Origin: Anditalea andensis
GTDB lineage: Bacteria > Bacteroidota > Bacteroidia > Cytophagales > Cyclobacteriaceae
Reading direction: 5' to 3'
Assembly (NCBI RefSeq): GCF_000714815.1
Contig: NZ_JMIH01000022.1
Location: forward strand, 1 to 64,000
DNA length: 64,000 nucleotides
The position numbers and the translations under genes are program-made. Position 1 is the stretch's first letter. Each line of letters starts with the position of its first letter. The notes beneath the pieces were generated by a model. It searched no databases. It was given only the letters and a program-made list of their open reading frames with translations, and was not told the origin of the DNA. Below are positions 17,774 through 26,362 of the stretch, piece after piece.

Positions 17774-18574
17774 ATGTGGTATAAAAATATAGTTACTTTC
17801 ATAATCTTACTCATCTCTTACCCTGGTTTTGGCCAAGGTGACTTTCCGGGGGCACCGACCCCTCCCAGGTTAGTAAATGATTTTACAGGTACGCTTTCTT
17901 CTAAAGAGATAGCGCATTTGGAGCAAAAACTGTTGGGTTATGAAGATACCACTTCATCGCAGGTAAGTATTGTTCTGATTAAGTCTGTCGGTCCCTATGA
18001 GATAGGGGACTATACCATCCAATTGGCAGAAAAGTGGGGAATTGGACGACGCGATAGAGAGAACGGAATTTTGATACTGGCTGCTATAGAAGACCGAAAA
18101 GTTTTTATCGCCACGGGATATGGTATGGAAGGTGCTATACCGGATGTCATGGCCCGTAGGATCATTGACCAGTTGATCGTGCCTTCGTTTAGAATGGAGG
18201 CTTATCATGAGGGGCTGGATAAAGCTACAGATATGATCTTCAGGCTCGCTTCAGGGGAATATAAGGCAGAAAGGTCAGATCAAAAAGGAAATCCGGGAAG
18301 TGCAGGTTTTTTCATAATGTTTTTTGTGTTTCTTTTTATTATTCTTCCATTGATAAGGAATAGAAAAGATAATAATAACCATATGGGAGGACGTGGAGGT
18401 GGTGTGAATATTATCACTACTATGATGCTTATGAATATGCTAGGAGGCGGGGGACGTGGTAAGTACGGAGACTTTTCTGGAGGAAGAGGATCCTTTGGCG
18501 GTGGTGGAGGCGGAGGCTTTGGCGGTTTTGGTGGTGGATCCTTTGGCGGCGGCGGCGCCGGAGGTAGCTGGTAA
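17774..18574 (+). CDS. TPM-domain protein, exported and glycine-rich
   Basis: A 266-residue exported protein. A signal peptide (IVTFIILLISYPGFGQ) precedes the TPM domain (about 30-155: LVNDFTGTLSSKEIAHLEQKLL, VSIVLIKSVG, NGILILAAIEDRKVFIATGYGMEG). A membrane helix at about 176-192 follows, and the last 60 residues are Gly/Phe/Ser repeats ending GGGGAGGSW, a typical tail of these YgcG-like proteins. The TPM domain should face the periplasm, with the tail on the other side of the membrane. With LemA and the soluble TPM protein it forms a three-gene group on one strand. Confidence 0.92.
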   Translation: MWYKNIVTFIILLISYPGFGQGDFPGAPTPPRLVNDFTGTLSSKEIAHLEQKLLGYEDTTSSQVSIVLIKSVGPYEIGDYTIQLAEKWGIGRRDRENGILILAAIEDRKVFIATGYGMEGAIPDVMARRIIDQLIVPSFRMEAYHEGLDKATDMIFRLASGEYKAERSDQKGNPGSAGFFIMFFVFLFIILPLIRNRKDNNNHMGGRGGGVNIITTMMLMNMLGGGGRGKYGDFSGGRGSFGGGGGGGFGGFGGGSFGGGGAGGSW

Positions 18575-18669
18575 TTTCCTTTTATAATATTTTCGGCATA
18601 ATCTACCTAAAATTTTTTGCTTTTAAGTATAATATGGATAATATAGCTGATTAATACAACCATCCATTT

Positions 18670-20442
18670 ATGCTGATTAGTAATATAGACTGGGCCATTA
18701 TTGCTGGATTTTTTTTAATCTCTATGTTAATAGGGATAGTTACGGCAAAGCAGGCGGGTAAAAATGCCAAGGAGTTTTTCTTATCTGGTAGAAACATGCC
18801 CTGGTGGCTGCTGGGTGTTTCTATGGTAGCCACTACTTTTTCTGCTGATACCCCTAACCTGGTCACAGATATAGTCAGAAAAAACGGTGTATCTGGAAAC
18901 TGGGTCTGGTGGGCTTTTTTATTGACAGGTATGTTAACTGTATTTGTTTATGCAAAGCTATGGAGAAGGTCAAAAGTTACCACAGATCTTGAGTTTTATG
19001 AAATAAGATATGGTGGTAAGCCTGCCGCTTTCTTAAGGGCCTTTAGGGCATTGTACTTAGGGGTATTCTTTAATGTAGTCATTATGGCCACTGTATCATT
19101 GGCCGCTATTAAGATCGGAGGCGTGATGCTGGGCCTCTCTCCGGTTCAGACAATGTTGATAGCTTCTATCGTTACAGTAATATATAGCTCCCTTGGGGGG
19201 CTCAGAGGTGTATTGCTTACAGATTTTTTCCAGTTTTTTATATCCATAGCCGGTTCATTCGGTGCAGCTTGGTATATACTTCAGCAGCCTGAGATAGGCT
19301 CATTAAATGCATTATTTACTCATCCACAAGTTTCAGATAAATTGAATTTGCTCCCTGATTTTGGAGATAGTAAAACCTTAATTCCCCTTTTGATCATGCC
19401 TATAGCGGTGCAATGGTGGGCGACGTGGTATCCTGGAGCAGAACCAGGTGGTGGAGGGTACATAGCACAGCGAATGCTTTCAGCAAAAGATGAAAAAAAT
19501 GCTATCGGAGCTACCCTGTTTTTCAATATCGCACATTATGCCTTGCGGCCGTGGCCATGGATCATCATCGCCTTATCATCGCTTATCGTTTTTCCAGAGA
19601 TAAGCGATCTTAAAGTGGCATTTCCCCATCTTCCGGATGACAAGCTGAATGATGACTTGGCCTATCCCGCTATGCTCACCTTTTTGCCTGTGGGCTTATT
19701 AGGTATAGTATTGGCCTCCCTTATAGCAGCTTTCATGTCCACCATTTCCACCCACCTTAACTGGGGCAGCTCCTATATAGTAAATGATTTTTATGTGCGG
19801 TTTGTAAAACCAGATGCATCAGATAAAGAACAGGTGAATGTAGGTCGGATCAGTACTGTTTTATTAATGTTCTTTGCAGCACTTTTGGCGCTGGAACTTT
19901 CTAATGCACTACAGGCTTTTGACATCCTGCTCCAAATAGGGGCAGGGACAGGCATGATATTTATATTGCGATGGTTTTGGTGGCGGATAAATGCATTTAC
20001 TGAAATCACCGGTATGGTGGTATCTTTTATTGTAGCCATATATTTTGAACTGGTCCATGAAAAAACCGGTATGGAACCGCTGCTAAGCTATGAGAAATTA
20101 TTGATAGGTGTAGGGATTACTACTGCTGCATGGCTGATAGTGACTTTACTGACTAAGCCGGAAAATAACAGCGTATTGAGAACATTTTACCAATTGGTAA
20201 AACCAGCATCTCATGGGTGGAAAACATTTCTTTCCCAAAACCCTGATGTCATAGCAGAAAGAGGACAGTTGCCCTTCGAAATAGGACTGATGATTTTGGG
20301 ATGTGTGACCGTATATTGTGCGCTTTTTGCTACTGGTTTTTGGCTCTATGGGAATATAACAGCTGGCATCATCACTACATTTATAGCTGTAGCAGGCGGT
20401 TTATTAATGTTTTTAAGTTGGAAAAAAATGAAGGTTTCCTAG
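18670..20442 (+). CDS. Sodium:solute symporter (SSS family)
   Basis: A 590-residue transporter of the SSS/SLC5 family with about 13 predicted membrane helices. The start IDWAIIAGFFLISMLIGIVTAKQAGKNAKEFFLSGRNMPWW is the family signature, with FSADTPN and VIYSSLGGLRGVLLTDFFQF following and AAFMSTISTHLNWGSSYIVNDFY in the region of the sodium site. It resembles Bacteroidota SSS proteins often found near sugar or sialic-acid genes, but nothing here fixes the substrate. It ends 3 bases before the convergent DUF6787 gene. Confidence 0.92.
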   Translation: MLISNIDWAIIAGFFLISMLIGIVTAKQAGKNAKEFFLSGRNMPWWLLGVSMVATTFSADTPNLVTDIVRKNGVSGNWVWWAFLLTGMLTVFVYAKLWRRSKVTTDLEFYEIRYGGKPAAFLRAFRALYLGVFFNVVIMATVSLAAIKIGGVMLGLSPVQTMLIASIVTVIYSSLGGLRGVLLTDFFQFFISIAGSFGAAWYILQQPEIGSLNALFTHPQVSDKLNLLPDFGDSKTLIPLLIMPIAVQWWATWYPGAEPGGGGYIAQRMLSAKDEKNAIGATLFFNIAHYALRPWPWIIIALSSLIVFPEISDLKVAFPHLPDDKLNDDLAYPAMLTFLPVGLLGIVLASLIAAFMSTISTHLNWGSSYIVNDFYVRFVKPDASDKEQVNVGRISTVLLMFFAALLALELSNALQAFDILLQIGAGTGMIFILRWFWWRINAFTEITGMVVSFIVAIYFELVHEKTGMEPLLSYEKLLIGVGITTAAWLIVTLLTKPENNSVLRTFYQLVKPASHGWKTFLSQNPDVIAERGQLPFEIGLMILGCVTVYCALFATGFWLYGNITAGIITTFIAVAGGLLMFLSWKKMKVS

Positions 20443-20445
20443 AGA

Positions 20446-20787
20446 TCATGTTCTGTTTTTACTAAACCCTTTACGGATAAGTTTTGCCAGCCGCTTTTCC
20501 TTTTCCCAAAAGAAAGCAAACTGCCCAAAAAGAAATCCATAAAACAGTAAAATCACCTGGTAAAGTGGAAGGACAAATAGAAAGTACAGTGTATTTTTCC
20601 AAAATCCACCCGTACTCATGTCTATCCCAAGCGCTTCGAAGAGAGGGTTTTTAATGAACATAACCGTCATGCCTGTACAGGCAAATACCAATAAAACCAA
20701 AAATACTTGCCAAATATTTTGAAGTCCCCATTTGGTTTGTAACTTAAGAAGATAACTTTTCTTTTGATGTATTTTTTCTTTATTCAT
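20446..20787 (-). CDS. DUF6787-type small membrane protein
   Basis: A 113-residue protein with two membrane helices (VFLVLLVFACTGMTVMFI and NTLYFLFVLPLYQVILLFYGFLFG) and a basic cytoplasmic end (FFWEKEKRLAKLIRKGF). The opening KLQTKWGL and the end FAFFWEKEKRLAKL resemble a family widespread in Bacteroidota, often mislabelled as diacylglyceryl transferase. It starts 5 bases after the stop of the upstream carboxypeptidase gene, so the two are probably cotranscribed. Function unknown. Confidence 0.75.
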   Translation of the reverse strand: MNKEKIHQKKSYLLKLQTKWGLQNIWQVFLVLLVFACTGMTVMFIKNPLFEALGIDMSTGGFWKNTLYFLFVLPLYQVILLFYGFLFGQFAFFWEKEKRLAKLIRKGFSKNRT

Positions 20788-20792
20788 TTCAT

Positions 20793-22520
20793 TTATGGTT
20801 CTATCCGATAAATGGGATATCGGTTATGCGCTGTTTCTTTCCAAGGTGAATGCTCATATACCCATCTTAACTGGGCGGGTCCGTTTGAAGCAAACTCATC
20901 GTCTTCACTTTTCTTTTTTTCCAGGGCTGCCTTTATATTAGGGTTTTGGTCTAGGAATGCGGCAGCAAGGTCCTCAAAGACATACGCAGAGTAACCTTCT
21001 TTGGCCTGTAATATAGTATCAAAATAGTTCCACATAAAATAACTGTCTTCAGCCTCTGGCTCCAGGACTTCCATAACAAACCTATTGGTCACTTGATTCA
21101 TGGGTATCAAAAAATCCCCTTTACTAATGGGAACAATTTCATCTATTCGTTTAACCTTTACATTTGAATGTATATAATGTCCTTCATAAGGGTTGGATGC
21201 AGTTTCTAATCCTTCTATGAGGTAAACTGACACTTGGATGGAGGTGTCCCTATCAAAGGTCTCAGCTTTTACCCCATTTCTTTGGAGATTCTCCACTACC
21301 TCAAACCAACCTTGGGGGACTACATAGGCAGCTGGCTTATGCAAACTGAAGGACGCCTGATAAGTATCATAATATTTTACTTTATTTATAAAAGGTTTTG
21401 TCTGATCATAATATAAGCGGTCCTGTCCCGATATTTTACTTGGTTTAGTGGCGGAAGTATAGCCATGAAACGGTATTTCTGTATAGCTGGTTTTGTCGCT
21501 GATATGGTTAAACCCAAAGGTGTTTTGCAGTGAGGTTTGGTTTTCGTCCCTCAGTTTCATTTCCAGTATATGAGCCCCATCTTTTTCTACTATCTTTATA
21601 AATGTCTCTAACAGTGCGGTCATACTATTTACCCTTTCTTCATAAGTCTTCAGCATATGAGCTTCGGGCATAAAGCTGAGCGTATGGAAAAGGGCTGCAT
21701 AACCGCTGCTATACCGTGGAGAATCCTTAAACTGAGGCCAGCCATTTTCTGGGGTGCCATTCCATGAATTTACATAAGGGACCATGGGGTAGCCACTTTT
21801 TTCCATTTCTTCAAATAGATAAGGAATCATACTGTTTTTGAGGTAGCCGCCAAGTTCCCCTCCTAATCTGTCATGCTGTGTAGGGATCAGGGTCATGATG
21901 TGCTGATAATCTGCACCATTGCTAGTATGGGTATCGATGAATACCAGAGGGTTCAGCCAATGGAATATTTCCTGAAAAGAACGGGAATTTTTGGTATCTG
22001 ATTTTATAAAATCCCTGTTGAGATCGTAATTTTTAGCATTGCCCCTGAATCCGTATGATTCGGGCCCGTTCTGGTTTACCCTGCTGGTGGCATTTCTATT
22101 GAGGTGCCCACCTATATTATATACCGGTATGATGGCCAAAACGATATCTGGGGAAATTTTTATTTTACCCAGTACTACATCTCTTAATAAGATCATAGAA
22201 GCATCTATGCCGGCAGGCTCACCGGGATGGATGCCGTTGTTTATAAATATTATTTTTTTATTGGCTAATTTCCATTGATCAGGTTCAAAATCAGCATCAT
22301 GATCATAGATGATCAAATGAAGGGGTTTGCCACTATCTGTCATACCTTTTTCATAGATCTGGACATTTTTTGAAAATGAAGCCAATGTATCATAAAAATT
22401 TATGATCTGATCATATGTGGGAGTTTCTTTACCGTAAGTTTGCTCAAAATGTGTGGGATATTGGGCGTTTACAGCAAAGGTTATTATAAAGAGAAGGATA
22501 AAAATGATATGTTTTTTCAT
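20793..22520 (-). CDS. M14 family zinc carboxypeptidase, exported
   Basis: A 575-residue exported peptidase. The signal peptide is IIFILLFIITFAVNAQ. The M14 zinc site is visible: HPGEPAG near residue 98 (His and Glu ligands) and DTHTSNGAD near 195 (third ligand His). LNRDFIKSDTKNS is the substrate-binding region. The likely catalytic Glu lies in PEAHMLKTY near 288. The last 200 residues form an extra domain typical of this Bacteroidota M14 branch. No type IX sorting domain is seen. It is cotranscribed with the DUF6787 gene. It probably trims peptides in the periplasm, in line with other secreted peptidases in the window. Confidence 0.9.
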   Translation of the reverse strand: MKKHIIFILLFIITFAVNAQYPTHFEQTYGKETPTYDQIINFYDTLASFSKNVQIYEKGMTDSGKPLHLIIYDHDADFEPDQWKLANKKIIFINNGIHPGEPAGIDASMILLRDVVLGKIKISPDIVLAIIPVYNIGGHLNRNATSRVNQNGPESYGFRGNAKNYDLNRDFIKSDTKNSRSFQEIFHWLNPLVFIDTHTSNGADYQHIMTLIPTQHDRLGGELGGYLKNSMIPYLFEEMEKSGYPMVPYVNSWNGTPENGWPQFKDSPRYSSGYAALFHTLSFMPEAHMLKTYEERVNSMTALLETFIKIVEKDGAHILEMKLRDENQTSLQNTFGFNHISDKTSYTEIPFHGYTSATKPSKISGQDRLYYDQTKPFINKVKYYDTYQASFSLHKPAAYVVPQGWFEVVENLQRNGVKAETFDRDTSIQVSVYLIEGLETASNPYEGHYIHSNVKVKRIDEIVPISKGDFLIPMNQVTNRFVMEVLEPEAEDSYFMWNYFDTILQAKEGYSAYVFEDLAAAFLDQNPNIKAALEKKKSEDDEFASNGPAQLRWVYEHSPWKETAHNRYPIYRIEP

Positions 22521-22716
22521 CTATGGGTCTTTTTAAAACTGATTCTGAATTCATATATTTCCCAGGATGAAAATCACAACTTCCGTACAGTCATTTCTAT
22601 AAATGCCATTATATAATACTAGGTATATTCAGCTTTATGGTAATCTTATTTATTTCAAGTTAATTCCTAAAAAAATATGTTTTCATTTAATATCTCTTTC
22701 TCGATATGATAGGATT

Positions 22717-22754
22717 AAAATCAAAGCCAACTTTATATGCGGTTGGCTTTGATT
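22717..22754 (-). terminator. Terminator of the aspartate kinase gene
   Basis: A 13-bp perfect stem (AATCAAAGCCAAC / GTTGGCTTTGATT) with a 10-base loop. In minus-strand sense it ends in U residues, 16 bases past the aspartate kinase stop. Confidence 0.75.
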
Positions 22755-22769
22755 ATGTCCCTGATGGTG

Positions 22770-24092
22770 TTAATTAAACGAAAAAAGGCCTTTATTAAGG
22801 TTTTGTAACGCCTCATTTTTAAGTGATGCACTGATCAATAGGGTAACATTATGCCTACTGCCGCCATAAGATATCATCCTAATAGGAAACTCTCCCAAGG
22901 CATCCATAACTTTTTTAATCGTTCCTTTATTATCAGCCACCATATTGCCTACGATACAGATGATGGTTTGGTTATGATCTACTTCTACCAAACCAAACTG
23001 TTCCAGCTCTGCTATTATTTGTTTGAGGTATGTTTCATCATCGATGGTAACCGATAGAGCCACTTCTGAAGTGGTAATCATATCTATGGGTGTTTTGTAT
23101 TTTTCAAAAATTTCAAATACTTTTCTTAAAAAACCATATGCGAGAAGCATCCTGCTGGATTTTATTTTGATAGCAGTAATGCTATCTTTAGCTGCTATCG
23201 CCTTTACACCTGTGCCCTGTTCCTCTGCAGTGATGGTAGTACCCAATGCTTCCGGTTGCATGGTATTTAATAATTTTACAGGCACATTGTACATCTGAGC
23301 AGGCCATATAGAAGCAGGATGTAGGATTTTAGCACCAAAATAAGCTAGTTCTGCTGCTTCATCGAAGGAAAGCTGTGCGATAGGTTTTGTTTGGTCTACT
23401 ATTCTGGGATCGTTATTATGCATCCCATCTATATCTGTCCATATCTCCACTACTTCTGCACTTATAGCCGCGCCAATAAGAGAAGCGGTATAATCACTTC
23501 CTCCCCTTTTGAGGTTATCTACTTCATTGCGATGGTTTTTACAGATATAACCTTGGGTGACAAAAATACTGTTATCCGGGTATTCTCCTAATATTGCTTT
23601 TAGCTTCTCCCCTATTTTTAGTAATTCTGGTTCCTGGTTTTCATCTATGCTCATAAAATCCATTGCTGAAAGGAACACCGTATCTACCTTTAGTTCTTCC
23701 ATGAGTGTTTGGAAAAGCTTGGTGGATAGTAATTCACCTTGGGCTAAGATGTCCCTGTTAATGGCTTCATTAAAGCTTATCTTTAGGATAATATTTAAAA
23801 ACTCAAAGTGCTCCTGTATAATTTTCAGAGCTTTGTCACGGCCGGCTGAACTTTGTAACAGTTCCTGATAAAACTGTTCATAATGGGCATGGAGCTCATC
23901 TATGCGTTCTTTGGCTAATTGTTTATCAGCCAGGGCGAGGGCTTCTCCTATTTTGACCAATGAATTGGTGGTTCCCGAAAGTGCCGAAAGCACTACGATC
24001 TTCCTTTCAGTGTCTTTAGTGATCAGGTCTTTTACCTGAAGCATTCTTTCGGGCTTTCCTACGGAAGTACCCCCAAATTTCATAATTTTCAT
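22770..24092 (-). CDS. lysC: Aspartate kinase (monofunctional)
   Basis: A 440-residue kinase that phosphorylates aspartate in the first step of lysine, threonine and methionine synthesis. It opens with the amino-acid-kinase motif MKFGGTSVG and has KRGGSDYTASLIGAAI in the aspartate site and WTDIDGMHNNDPR in the nucleotide region. Two ACT domains occupy about 300-440 and should give feedback inhibition. No homoserine dehydrogenase domain is fused. The gene stands alone with its own terminator. Confidence 0.93.
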   Translation of the reverse strand: MKIMKFGGTSVGKPERMLQVKDLITKDTERKIVVLSALSGTTNSLVKIGEALALADKQLAKERIDELHAHYEQFYQELLQSSAGRDKALKIIQEHFEFLNIILKISFNEAINRDILAQGELLSTKLFQTLMEELKVDTVFLSAMDFMSIDENQEPELLKIGEKLKAILGEYPDNSIFVTQGYICKNHRNEVDNLKRGGSDYTASLIGAAISAEVVEIWTDIDGMHNNDPRIVDQTKPIAQLSFDEAAELAYFGAKILHPASIWPAQMYNVPVKLLNTMQPEALGTTITAEEQGTGVKAIAAKDSITAIKIKSSRMLLAYGFLRKVFEIFEKYKTPIDMITTSEVALSVTIDDETYLKQIIAELEQFGLVEVDHNQTIICIVGNMVADNKGTIKKVMDALGEFPIRMISYGGSRHNVTLLISASLKNEALQNLNKGLFSFN

Positions 24093-24173
24093 ATTATAAA
24101 TGGATTACCGATATTTAATTTTAAGACTGGCCAATGCGTTCTGATAATAAATTACATTACCTAAACTGAAAAT

Positions 24174-24650
24174 TTAGAACCCGAGCATTTTAATCGCCGT
24201 GATGGCTGCTTCATCGCCTTTATTGCCATGTTTTCCACCTGCTCTGTCTAGGGCCTGTTTTTGGTTTTCGGGAGTCAGGACACCAAAGATGACAGGTTTG
24301 TTGTATTTTAGCCCTACGTTGGTTATGCCATGTGCCACAGCATCACATATAAAATCAAAATGACGTGTTTCTCCCTGTATCACACAGCCAAGACAGATAA
24401 CTGCGTCTATGTCTTCTATTTCTGCCACCCATTGGGCACCTAGGGATAATTCAAAAGATCCTGGAACATCTTTTCTATAAATATTTTCCTTTTGAGCCCC
24501 GTGTTTCATTAAGGTTTCTATAGCACCTCTATAGAGGGATTCAGTCACATCTTCATTCCACTCTGATACCACGATAGCGAATTTTTTGTTGCTGATATCC
24601 GGTATGTTAGAGGATGAGTATTGGCTGAGATTTTTTAGGGTAGTGGCCAT
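24174..24650 (-). CDS. ribH: 6,7-dimethyl-8-ribityllumazine synthase
   Basis: A 158-residue enzyme for the penultimate step of riboflavin synthesis, joining 5-amino-6-ribitylaminouracil with 3,4-dihydroxy-2-butanone 4-phosphate. Motifs are FAIVVSEWNEDVTESL, the active-site region DVPGSFELSLGAQ, CLGCVIQGETRHFDFICDAVAHGI (catalytic His after GETRHFD) and PVIFGVLTPENQKQALDRAGGKHGNKGDEAA. Length is normal. A terminator lies between it and the upstream TPR gene, so it needs its own promoter; none is clear by eye. Confidence 0.97.
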   Translation of the reverse strand: MATTLKNLSQYSSSNIPDISNKKFAIVVSEWNEDVTESLYRGAIETLMKHGAQKENIYRKDVPGSFELSLGAQWVAEIEDIDAVICLGCVIQGETRHFDFICDAVAHGITNVGLKYNKPVIFGVLTPENQKQALDRAGGKHGNKGDEAAITAIKMLGF

Positions 24651-24681
24651 AAATAAATTTGTGTTTGTTAATATGAATAAA

Positions 24682-24716
24682 TAAAAAAAGAGTAAGATCT
24701 ATCAGACCTTACTCTT
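24682..24716 (-). terminator. Strong terminator between the TPR gene and ribH
   Basis: In minus-strand sense a 13-bp stem (one G-U pair) with a 3-base loop carries AAGAGTAAG on one side and CTTACTCTT on the other and is followed by a run of U. It is 26 bases after the TPR gene stop. Confidence 0.9.
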
Positions 24717-24742
24717 CCTAAAATGCTGTATACCACAGATCA

Positions 24743-25465
24743 TTACCTAGAAGCAAGGCCTTCCAAGCGAGCTTTATGCTTTCGAGCTGCGGTAAATTCG
24801 TATGATTCGAAATATTGGTTTTCTATAGTACTATAAGTATCTATGGCATTACTTACATCTCCAGCTTCTTCATAGGCAATGGCCAATTTATATAAATATC
24901 GAGGTGTAAAGAATTTATTCTCATTGTGATCAGCAGCCTTTTTGTAATTAGTGATGGCATCGCTGGTATTATCCAATTCCATATAGGCATCACCTATAAG
25001 TGAGTAAGCACGCGACTGTACGAAAAAATCGTCAGAAGAGAATTTTTTCAAATGGTCAATAGCATTCTGAAACTGGCCCTCTGAAAGGTAAATAGATCCT
25101 ATATAAAAATTGGCAAGATTAGCAGAAGCTGTTCCTGAATATTCATCTGCTATGTATAGTAAACCTACATTGTCACCATCTCCATTTAAGGCAAGGTCAG
25201 TTTCATCCTGCTCCCAGTAATAGACCGCTTGGAACATCTCTTCCTGAGCTTTTTTATTTTGGTTTTCGCGGTTTATTTGAAAAAACAATACCCCTGCGAT
25301 GACCAAAATTATGGCAATTATGATACCTCCGACGATTTTTGAATTTTGCTTTAAAAAAGCTTCCCCTCTACCTAATCTATCTGCAATTACATCAGGGTTT
25401 TCCAGAAGTTCATTTGATTGCTCTTGCTGGGCTTGTGCCTTGTTTTTAATATCTGTTTTAGCCAT
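24743..25465 (-). CDS. TPR-repeat membrane protein (YfgM-like)
   Basis: A 240-residue protein with a Gln/Glu-rich cytoplasmic N-terminus, one membrane helix at about 42-64 (IVGGIIIAIILVIAGVLFF) and a C-terminal series of TPR repeats (NLANFYIGSIYLSEGQFQNAIDHLKKF, SLIGDAYMELDNTSDAITNYKKAAD, YLYKLAIAYEEAGDVSNAIDTYSTI). This layout matches YfgM-type ancillary subunits of the Sec translocon and the Bacteroidota TPR proteins placed before ribH. The partner is unknown. A near-consensus promoter lies directly upstream. Confidence 0.85.
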   Translation of the reverse strand: MAKTDIKNKAQAQQEQSNELLENPDVIADRLGRGEAFLKQNSKIVGGIIIAIILVIAGVLFFQINRENQNKKAQEEMFQAVYYWEQDETDLALNGDGDNVGLLYIADEYSGTASANLANFYIGSIYLSEGQFQNAIDHLKKFSSDDFFVQSRAYSLIGDAYMELDNTSDAITNYKKAADHNENKFFTPRYLYKLAIAYEEAGDVSNAIDTYSTIENQYFESYEFTAARKHKARLEGLASR

Positions 25466-25484
25466 TATTACTGTTTTTCAGTCG

Positions 25485-25516
25485 CAAATATAGATTATGT
25501 TTTAATTATTAACAAA
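25485..25516 (-). promoter_or_regulatory. Bacteroidota-type promoter of the TPR gene
   Basis: On the minus strand TTTG (25513-25516), a 20-base spacer and TATATTTG (25485-25492) fit TTTG-N19-21-TAnnTTTG exactly. Transcription would begin about 14 bases before the start codon. Confidence 0.6.
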
Positions 25517-25622
25517 ACCTTTTGCTTTTTATGACTTTTCTTAACATTATAAATCATATTCTCTCTTCTAATACTCGGTTACATCTGTTATCTTTTAATT
25601 CCGGGTAATTCAATCTGTTTTT

Positions 25623-25961
25623 TTATTTGTTTTTTAATGGATCAAATCCCCAGTTTTTTAAACTGTATCTCCAGGTGGTTTTACTGATGTCTCCTTCTGG
25701 CTTTTGGGCACTGTGTCTTGCTATATATGAATTTACTTTAGACATATGCTTGTAATCCACTTCTTTCAAATTTTCTTTCTTGGTACGTTTAATTTTAATA
25801 ATCTTTTTCCCGCTTTTGTAGCCTATAGATTGGCCATTTTCGCTTCCTTGACCTGAACTTTTAGACTCTTCAGTTTCCAGCCATTTTTCCAGTTCTGATG
25901 GTGTCATATTCACCTTTTCATAGAACTCATTGTAGATATCATCATTTTCTTTGCTTGCCAT
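25623..25961 (-). CDS. DUF3140 family protein
   Basis: A 112-residue protein. The opening YNEFYEKVNMTPSELEKWLETEESKS, the middle SIGYKSGKKIIKI and the end HMSKVNSYIARHSAQKPEGDISKTTWRYSLKNWGFDP match DUF3140 along its whole length. The frame continues 11 codons upstream, but the ATG reading MASKEND fits the family start. It is divergent from a DUF2945 gene, with 74 bases between them. DUF3140 proteins resemble small DNA-binding proteins; the function is unproven. Confidence 0.88.
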   Translation of the reverse strand: MASKENDDIYNEFYEKVNMTPSELEKWLETEESKSSGQGSENGQSIGYKSGKKIIKIKRTKKENLKEVDYKHMSKVNSYIARHSAQKPEGDISKTTWRYSLKNWGFDPLKNK

Positions 25962-26035
25962 GATAAGTAAATTTAGTATGGTACTTAAAAACAACTTGTA
26001 TAACTCATTGTTTTAATGAAAAATGAATAAGGCTT

Positions 26036-26245
26036 ATGATACGTAAGGGAAGTCAAGTAACTTGGAAATGGAGTTCGGGTATTGCTCAGGGTAAGGTTCT
26101 AGAAACTTATGATACAGAAGTGAGTAAAAATATAAAAGGATCGGAAATTAAAAGGAAAGGCAGTTCTGATGATAAAGCTTTATATATAGAACAATCAGAC
26201 GGTGACAAGGTGCTCAAGCTGGAAAGCGAGGTGGAAAAGAAGTAA
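26036..26245 (+). CDS. DUF2945 (Tudor-like) small protein
   Basis: A 69-residue protein matching DUF2945, a small Tudor/SH3-like barrel: KGSQVTWKWSSGIAQGKVLETYDTEV followed by a lysine-rich loop and DDKALYIEQSDGDKVLKLESEV. It is divergent from the DUF3140 gene and shares its promoter region. The family is known as a hypervirulence-associated Tudor domain in fungi; in bacteria the role is unknown. Confidence 0.85.
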   Translation: MIRKGSQVTWKWSSGIAQGKVLETYDTEVSKNIKGSEIKRKGSSDDKALYIEQSDGDKVLKLESEVEKK

Positions 26246-26311
26246 GTGTACCGCGGTCAGACCTGGGCCTTCATTAAATGCAGCAGTATGGGTAACAGGG
26301 AAATGGGGAAT

Positions 26312-26340
26312 AAAAAAAAGTCAGCCTTTAAGGCTGACTT
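26312..26340 (-). terminator. Terminator of pdhA
   Basis: A 10-bp perfect stem AAGTCAGCCT / AGGCTGACTT with a 3-base loop. On the minus strand it is followed by a run of U and lies 23 bases after the pdhA stop. Confidence 0.85.
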
Positions 26341-26362
26341 CATAATAATTATTTAAGGAAAA

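Noticed and set aside
25623-26245. DUF3140/DUF2945 as a toxin-antitoxin pair
   Set aside because: The genes are divergent rather than in one operon, and neither has a toxin motif.
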